NCBI GenBank assembly: GCA_030710605.1
Contig: CP092880.1
Location: 1,654,862 to 1,718,861, forward strand
Length of the DNA stretch: 64,000 nucleotides
From: Cordylochernes scorpioides
Lineage: Eukaryota > Arthropoda > Arachnida > Pseudoscorpiones > Chernetidae
Reading direction: 5' to 3'
Shown piece after piece: positions 56,881 to 64,000 of this stretch. The notes under the pieces are model-generated. The model saw only the letters and a program-made list of their open reading frames with translations, searched no databases and was not told the DNA's origin. Made by a program: the position numbers and the translations under genes. Positions within the stretch are counted from its first letter, which is position 1, and the number at the start of each line of letters is the position of its first letter.

Positions 56881-58020
56881 AAGGTTCTACAGATGCAAAT
56901 TTCAACGAACGTTACAATTCCAGAAGTTGGGCCGAATGATGTTTTCCCAGGAGGTTTATCTAGCGGCCAATTGATAGTCCTCCGGTGATAAGGTCCTCGG
57001 AAAGTTCCCCAAAACAATAGGTTTCCTGGCACGAGCCCTGGAATCTATCAACCTTTTGTTCCTTCCCCTGATTAGGCACAATAATCATAATAAGGCTGAA
57101 GGGCCTATTGAGATTAGGTGGGAAACTGGTCGAAGTCCGGGCTGAGAATGTCTCAAGGTTGGCGAGTGCACCGATCTTCATTGGTCTGGGTTCAAATCCA
57201 GAAGAAAATAATTTTATTTTATCGAAAAGTTCTAAAGGATATTCCTACTTGGCAAAAATTACGGAACAGACAAGGCTATAGAAGCGGATACGCTTGAATT
57301 AGCGGCGTGGAACGCTTCACGATTTTGCGTGTCGTCTTTGCGCAAAAACCATTCGTTCCAATTTCAGTGTTTGCACCGCCGTGTACACTGCAGCGTGTAG
57401 ATGTGAACACGAGATGAACACGGCCAGATCTCAGGCACGGTTGGAGCCACAAACCTCCACTGGGAGTCCCAATATTCTCAATCACAGCGAGTTCAGTGCG
57501 ATGTCGGTCAATTGACAACGGAGCTAGCTCCGCGCATTATTTGGTAAAATAAATTAAAATACTATCGTGGTAACTTTACATTACTCTCTCGCGCGATATA
57601 TTTCACAAACTATAAAATAAATAATTTATCAGGAACTCGGTGTACTGGACAAGATGGTGGCGCTCCTGTCAGACACCTCACTAGCTCACACACAAAATAC
57701 CAATCGCTTGTTAGGAGGCGAGAAATCCAATTAAAAATTCCATATAAGTGGGTACAAAAGTTTCCGTGTAAAGAACGATTGAGTAAAATCTATTGAGATT
57801 TTCTTTTGCTTTGAGATATATCCGTATAGTTATTTATTGAAAAACTTTTAAAAGACGACATGGAAAAAGTTGGCAGATCTTAAAATAGAATGTTCTATTG
57901 TCTTCCAGCAATCAATCTTTTGAGGAAAGCCGGCAGAGAGGAGGGGAGGAAGTAATTTGAGGTAGAATAATGATACCGTGGTGGAGTAAATGTGGCTGGT
58001 TTATCTTAACAACACTCTGG
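56881..58020. other. No gene seen
   Basis: GGGTTCAAATCCAG at about 57189 is box B-like, but no cloverleaf could be built around it. Confidence 0.4.
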
Positions 58021-58024
58021 AGGA

Positions 58025-58580
58025 AACCTGGCTAGACTCCGTGGGCTAGACACCGTTGGCTAGACTGTCATGGCTAGACTCCGTGGACTAGACTCCGTGG
58101 GCTAGACTTCCGTTGGTTAGACTGTCATGGCTAGACTCCGTGGGCTAGACTTCCGTTGGTTAGACTGTCATGGCTAGACTCCGTGGGCTAGACACCGTTG
58201 GCTAGACTGTCATGGCTAGACTCCGTGGGCTAGACTTCCGTTGGCTAGACTGTCATGGCTAGACTCCGTGGGTTAGACACCGTTGGCTAGACTGTCATGG
58301 CTAGACTCCGTGGGCTAGACACCGTTGGCTAGACTTCCGTTGGCTAGACTGTCATGGCTAGACTCCGTGGGCTAGACACCGTTGGCTAGACTTCCGTTGG
58401 CTAGACTGTCATGGCTAGACTCCGTGGGCTAGACTTCCGTTGGCTAGACTGTCATGGCTAGACTCCGTGGGCTAGACACCGTTGGCTAGACTTCCGTTGG
58501 CTAGACTGTCATGGCTAGACTCCGTGGGCTAGACACCGTTGGCTAGACTGTCATGGCTAGACTGTCGTTGGTTTACATCC
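58025..58580. repeat. Higher-order minisatellite of 14-bp submonomers
   Basis: Submonomers GGCTAGACTCCGTG, GGCTAGACACCGTT, GGCTAGACTTCCGTT and GGCTAGACTGTCAT are arranged in repeating 42- to 57-bp blocks. Confidence 0.95.
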
Positions 58581-59960
58581 CCGTTCAGTTAATTAGAATC
58601 TAAACTGTCCCACTCTTGGAGCAGACAATCCTCCACCAAACTTAGCCGTTGAGCACAAATATTAACGCATCTGGGAGAAATTGAAACATATTTTGGGGAA
58701 AGCTAAAAAGAGGAAGACACTAGGGCTTAAAAAAATCTACTAGAGAAAAATTTCCAACGGTGTGCAACACTGAAAAAGACTAATTTTGTGATCCATTGAT
58801 CTCACAGCAGCACAGCCTGTCACGGCTGATGTCAGCAACTATGGCTGGTAGAAGAACAGCCCGCGACCTGACCCAGAGAACAGCTCCAATTACTAGCGAT
58901 GGCTCGTTACCGTGGTCCCCCGCGGCTGCGAGTTCATAAAATGGCAGAGTCCTCTGTGCGGCCGTGTCCTTGTTACGTCGTTGGCATGGTTGTCTTCTCG
59001 TGATACTTAACATGATTAATGCGCCAGTACAATGTGCATCTTTGGATAGCAGTTTGGAGTGTGATCTAGTTCCCAATAAGTTTGTCTAAGTACCTGCTCC
59101 ATCTTGGTAGTTGTCTTGAAGCAGCTACCAGGCAACGGTGTGTTCGGCTAGTGACACGGGAGAACGTACACCAATAAGACCCATAGATCTATCCGCAGGC
59201 GGTGACAAGCCCCATGCATCGAGGCAATTTATAAACTTGGGCACAGATCGCAAGAAGTTTAATGGCTTTGATTATTCTTGTTTAGCCCTGCGATATCTTT
59301 GTAAATTTAAGTAAATGTGCTCTATAGATAAGCTCTCGCTCATTGCGGAGAAAATGCCGATAGATGGCGCTATCTCTTGTAAACTAAAATAATTTAATTT
59401 TCTAAATCAACAAAAATAATAGGAGGGAATTGACAGATAAATTGTCTTTCTAATTTTCTAACGCAGTGGGTCGCTGTCTATGATTACCAATGATTTTCAT
59501 GAGACACTCGGATAATTCTTCCAAAATTCCCAGAGCAGGCTAAGAATTTTATCCTTCTGCGTGTTTTCCAATTCTGCAGGACGAAGATTAATTTATAAAT
59601 TGTAACGTCATTCAAATGTGACTTCTTGTAGCGCCACTTTGGCTTCATCAAAGTGCCGGGCACATGGCTGGCTCCGTAGCTGTTTGAATCTTTGGTGAAT
59701 TCTCCAGATAATTTTACAGCAAGTTCTTGCCTCACGTGGGGAGTTACAATACTCGAGGAAATAACATGAATGTTGGGTCATAAAATGGAAATAAAAATGC
59801 CGAAATTAAATATCGTTGGAAGGAAGCAGCGATGGAAGAACTGTTTGTCATTGAGTAAGGTTAATAATGTGTATTATAATAATTCTTTGAGAGTTTCCTA
59901 TCTAGAGTGTGAATGGGATAAATTCTGTTTGATGTCTTCTTGTATAGGAAACCATTCCAG
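58581..59960. other. No gene seen
   Basis: Short ORFs only. ATAGATGGCGCTATC near 59361 resembles the MITE end motif. Confidence 0.4.
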
Positions 59961-59961
59961 A

Positions 59962-60925
59962 CAGATGTACATGTTAGAAAGATGTAAGACAGATGTATAT
60001 GTTTGAAAGATGTAAGACAGATGTACATGTTAGAAAGATGTAAGACAGATGTACATGTTAGAAAGATGTAAGACAGATGTACATGTTAGAAAGATGTAAG
60101 ACAGATGTATATGTTTGAAAGATGTACATATAAGTTGATCTACATGTTGGGAAGATGTAAGACAGATGTACATGTTAGAAAGATGTAAGACAGATGTACA
60201 TGTTAGAAAGATGTAAGACAGATGTACATGTTAGAAAGATGTAAGACAGATGTACATGTTAGAAAGATGTAAGACAGATGTATATGTTTGAAAGATGTAC
60301 ATATAAGTTGATCTACATGTTGGGAAGATGTAAGACAGATGTACATGTTGGGAATATGTAAGACAGATGTACATGTTAGAAAGATGTAAGACAGATGTAC
60401 AAATAAGACAGATGTACATATAAGACAGATGTACATGTTGGAAATATGTAAGACAGATGTGCATATAAGAAAGATGTAAGACAGATGTACATGTTAGAAA
60501 GATGTAAGACAGATGTACATGTTAGAAAGATGTAAGACAGATGTACATGTTAGAAAGATGTAAGACAGATGTATATGTTTGAAAGATGTACATATAAGTT
60601 GATCTACATGTTGGGAAGATGTAAGACAGATGTACATGTTGGGAATATGTAAGACAGATGTACATGTTAGAAAGATGTAAGACAGATGTACATGTTAGAA
60701 AGATGTAAGACAGATGTACATGTTAGAAAGATGTAAGACAGATGTATATGTTTGAAAGATGTACATATAAGTTGATCTACATGTTAGAAAGATGTAAGAC
60801 AGATCTACATGTTGGAAATATGTAAGACAGATGTGCATATAAGAAAGATGTAAGACAGATGTACACATAAGACAGATGTACACATAAGACAGATTTACAT
60901 ATAAGACAGATGTACATGTTAGAGA
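59962..60925. repeat. 28-bp minisatellite with block structure
   Basis: Unit AGATGTAAGACAGATGTACA then TGTTAGAA, about 34 copies, with a recurrent variant block (GTATATGTTTGAAAGATGTA, CATATAAGTTGATCTACATG, TTGGGAAGATG) at 60108, 60280, 60570 and 60744, so a larger period of roughly 170-290 bp is superimposed. Confidence 0.95.
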
Positions 60926-62004
60926 ACATCCAGGCCCCCGGAAACTTCCTCTAATTGCCCTGCTGTCAGAGTTGCCTTGGCTCACCGTGACACAGGACTT
61001 CCACTTTTAGCTCCACCTGAGTTCACGTGTCGCACAGATGACCTCTTTGGGGTGACTTCGCCCTAGTAGTCGAGTGGGAGAAACGACACAATTCCACGCA
61101 GATCCTGTAAGCCAACATGGCGGTGCAGGATGGGACCATTGGGATGACTATTGGTCAAGCCGCACGAGGTCGTGTTCACAAAGTTGTGGCGCTGTGAAGG
61201 CATAGCGGAGAGAACTTCACATTCCACGCTGCAGAAATAAAGAAGGCCTGGATGTCTGTGGGGAAAAGACAAAAGTAAAATATTTCAATGAATCGCTCCT
61301 TCTTTCTCAGTTTTAAATTAATTTCTTTTTATTGATTATAATTTCCATTAATTAATAAGCTGAAAATATAGAGGGGGATAATCGGTCTAAATATTTTAAT
61401 TTTTATATTTTTAATATAAAACATATCTCCAGAAAGGTCTTTTTTTAAAATTATCTTTAGATTTGATATGGAACGCCACTCTTTCTCGCGATAGAAGCTC
61501 AAGTTGGTTTTTGCTACTATTTACCTAGAGAGGGCGAGATGATGGATGGTTTATATATTCGGTAGAAATAAAATTGGAACTGAGTAAATTACTATAGGGC
61601 TGGATGTCCCAATAAAAAGGCTTGTGTGTGTGTGTGTGTGTAAATTACTATCTTTAAAATGACAAGCTGAGAACATTCGTAATAGAAATCCTTAAAACTT
61701 CTGTTGATTGAGGAATGTATCTGGAAAAAAGAAGTTGCAGTGACATGGTAGCTTTCAAAACTCCACCGGCTGAAAGAGGTCACAATCTCACCGAGCCAAG
61801 GCCGGGACATTAAAGTGGATTTATGCAAATTGTATACAGACCAACACGAGGCCATTTACGACTGCTCTTTATTCGGTTGCCATGGCAACGGGAGAGTAAT
61901 CCGCTCAACCACACAATCTTGTGACAATTCTTAATTAAATAATTTGCTTCAAATCACATTGGCCGGCTGTTCGACATCAGCAAATCTCATGTCATCTTTA
62001 TATA
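60926..62004. other. No gene seen
   Basis: (GT)n microsatellite at 61621-61641; otherwise unremarkable. Confidence 0.45.
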
Positions 62005-63301
62005 CAGGGTGTACCAGGTAAATTGGGAATTTCAACAATGGTATTTTAACTGAATTTTTTTGCAAGTAAAAATTAAAATATCCGAATGAAATTTGACACA
62101 GTAGTAGATAAAAGGATATAGTTTTTATTTATTCAATGTAATTTCCATTATTAGCTACAACAGTCTCGAGGCGAGTGCGGAATGAAGCACAGGCCTTGGC
62201 GACGATGACCTTGTCCATTTGGGTCATCACCGTGTGAACTGCTTTCTTGACAGACTGGATGGTGGTATGAGGAGCTTTGTTGACATCTCTCTCAACAACG
62301 CCCCATACATAGTAGTCGAGGGGATTGCAATCTGGAGAATTAGGGGGACAAATATCAGGACCCCAGTGACTAGGGACGTTTAGTGTCAGCCACGATTGTG
62401 TCTTTTTTGCCTTATGGGCTGGAGCTGAGTCCTGTTGGAAGACATACTTCCTTCCTGCGGCCACCATGTCCATCCAAGGCTTCACAACGGTCTCCAGAAC
62501 ATTGATGTAGGTGTCAGCGTTCATCCTAAGGCCCTTCTCAAAGAAATGGGGAGGCATGACATCACCTTCACTGCTGATAACGCCAAGGACCATTACGGAA
62601 ATTTCGTGTGCATCACGACAGGTATCTCTGAGGGGTCTTTACAGATCCAGCGATCATTCCTGGGATTTACCTTTTGGTCCACGTCAAAGTTCTTTTCGTC
62701 AGAGAAGAACCTTAGCATGCCAAAAGAGTCGTGTTTCAGGTTGTTGAGGAGGGCAGTAGCCTTTCCTTTTCTGTTATTCTTCATATTCTCAGTCAGCAAC
62801 TGACCTTTCCGAAGGGCATAAGACTTGAGACCAAGGTCCTCATGGATAGTTCTGACAATTGTCATAGAGCCAACGTCCATTTCCTTGGCTATGGCCCTCA
62901 TGCTCTTCCCAGGGTTTCCATCAATCTTCTCCTTGACATTTTTGACAAATTCTTCGCCTCTTACCCTGTCCGATCGACGCGAGTGCTTTTTCCTTGTAGC
63001 TATCCCCTCTTTGTTACTGTCGGCCTCATCAAACTGCTTCTTGACACGATAAATAGTGGTTTTGGGCAACTTAAGAAAATCCACTATCTCTTTGGGGCTC
63101 CTTCCGGCGCGCAGAGCAACGATGATGGCAGCTCGATTTTCAAATTCTCGGTTACTCTTCATCACTACACTGCGCACACATGTACTGTTGCATTTTACAT
63201 GAATATGGCTACGTAATGAAAAAAAAAACAAATTTTTATTCTCAAGTAGTTTTTGTTTTATGGACTGCCAAAGTTAGTCCCAATTTACCTGGTACACCCT
63301 G
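62005..63301 (-). mobile_element. Mariner-type transposon (DD37D) with TA target duplication
   Basis: Inverted ends CAGGGTGTACCAGGTAAATT then GGGA, flanked by TA (62003-62004 and 63302-63303). 1297 bp, the usual size for the group. One transposase gene on the minus strand. Confidence 0.94.
62129..63162 (-). pseudogene. DD37D mariner transposase with one frameshift
   Basis: ATG at 63162 (MKSNREFENRAAIIVALRAG). N-terminal helix-turn-helix regions (SPKEIVDFLKLPKTTIYRVK; KSMRAIAKEMDVGSMTIVRT), then RFFSDEKNFDVDQ (first Asp), and in the shifted frame QQDSAPAHKAKK (second Asp) and PPNSPDCNPLDYYVWG (third Asp), 37 residues apart. The shift lies near 62600-62615: the first frame ends VVMHTKFP-TAA at 62593, the second resumes HEISVMVLGVISSEGD. 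Otherwise complete to the stop at 62129. Confidence 0.93.
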
Positions 63302-63303
63302 TA

Positions 63304-63641
63304 TTAAGGTAAAATTCTTAAATACATCACATTGTGTTTTTTATTACTTGCGCTTTTCTGGAATAAACGGAATAAGTGTCAAAAACACCTAAATAAATAT
63401 AAACATTCCAAGAACACATGTGTGTACTCACACGAAGAAGAGACAGAGCTAATGAAACTGTCAGAAACAATCGGACTTCCAAAGAAGAACTTCTCCAAAG
63501 ATTTAATTGAGTTAATTGACGACCTAAGGAGAATAAAGGAAGCTGCTCGGATCTGCGTGGAAAAAAACTGAAATATTTCCAGGAATGTTCCTTATTTATA
63601 TATACAATAATAATAAATATTTATACCATATAGATATCATA
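63304..63641. other. No recognised gene
   Basis: An ORF of 79 codons (63332-63571) with a Lys/Glu-rich end (SKDLIELIDDLRRIKEAARI) could be an exon, but nothing supports it. Confidence 0.3.
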
Positions 63642-64000
63642 TTCTATATACAGTTACGAGCGTCATGCGTTCTTAATTCTTCATTTTTCATCTCTGTCAC
63701 CGTTTGCTTTTTTTTTTTTTGGAATGGCGCTCTCCTATTGGTTGGCTACGATCACGCCACCTTTGCCCCTCCCCACTCGCTTCTTCGTTTTTGTAACTAT
63801 TGTGTTGGAGCGGGTCGCTCCTTAAATAAATGCATATATTAGTTAATAACTAAATGGAATCCTCTCTTTCTTTTTCCCAGTAAGAGACGCCTACGGAAGC
63901 CAACAGTACATAGACAGATAAAGCACATAGGCTATAGTTATTAACTAATATATGCATACATTTAAGGCGCCAATTTATAATTGTAACAAATAGTATTTGA
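63642..64000 (+). mobile_element. Non-autonomous Helitron-like element, copy 2 (cut by window end)
   Basis: Matches copy 1 from TTCTATATACAGTTACGAGC through the inverted-repeat pair to CAAATAGTATTTGA; lacks about 20 bp near 63765 that copy 1 has. The hairpin/CTAG end would lie just past the window. Confidence 0.8.

Noticed and set aside
57155-57205. Possible tRNA/SINE with GGGTTCAAATCC
   Set aside because: Only a box B-like word; no cloverleaf and no second copy seen.
1-64000. CRISPR array or prokaryotic operon
   Set aside because: The tandem arrays are contiguous repeats without unique spacers of constant size, and the genes are eukaryotic with spliceosomal introns.

Overview
The window looks like nuclear DNA from an arthropod, probably an insect, but the species cannot be named from the sequence. 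The signs are a spliced metazoan gene with GT-AG introns, metazoan-type U6 and U2 snRNA fragments, and a dense load of animal transposons: Tc1/mariner, hAT, Penelope-like and Helitron-like elements, foldback MITEs and many minisatellites. Most of the sequence is repeat-derived; only three host genes can be supported.

Left part (1-10.8 kb): a roughly 915-bp tandem duplication (1-2149), a foldback MITE (2918-3264) and decayed Tc1-type DNA (about 4.7-5.9 kb). Then comes a single-exon PKA regulatory-subunit gene (6414-7373, +) and a 32/36-bp minisatellite that carries an inserted U6 snRNA fragment. A foldback element with a tRNA-like molecule in its loop lies at 10261-10458.

Central part (10.8-28 kb): one gene on the minus strand, an SLC41/MgtE-type magnesium transporter. 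I resolved ten coding exons from 25992 down to 11338; they join without a frame break into 697 codons plus a stop. Its introns hold a MITE, a Tc1-like element with TA target duplication, a 5'-truncated Penelope-like element with a GIY-YIG domain and two large minisatellites. Its stop codon lies in a 39-bp minisatellite, and a 35-bp array of about 41 units sits upstream of its start.

Right part (28-64 kb): a small single-exon gene for a 193-residue helical protein of unknown identity (31728-32309); a very AT-rich 648-codon Penelope-type reverse transcriptase ORF without a visible endonuclease (33434-35380); a U2 snRNA fragment; a perfect 223-bp inverted repeat (41469-41923); two decayed mariners; a broken DNA transposon with long TIRs (47230-49851); an apparently intact hAT element with perfect 8-bp target duplication (51889-54179); four more minisatellites; a DD37D mariner with one frameshift (62005-63301); and two copies of a Helitron-like element (50238-50654 and 63642-end). 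No operon logic applies. The two confident host genes are a cAMP-kinase regulator and a Mg2+ transporter, with no evident functional link.
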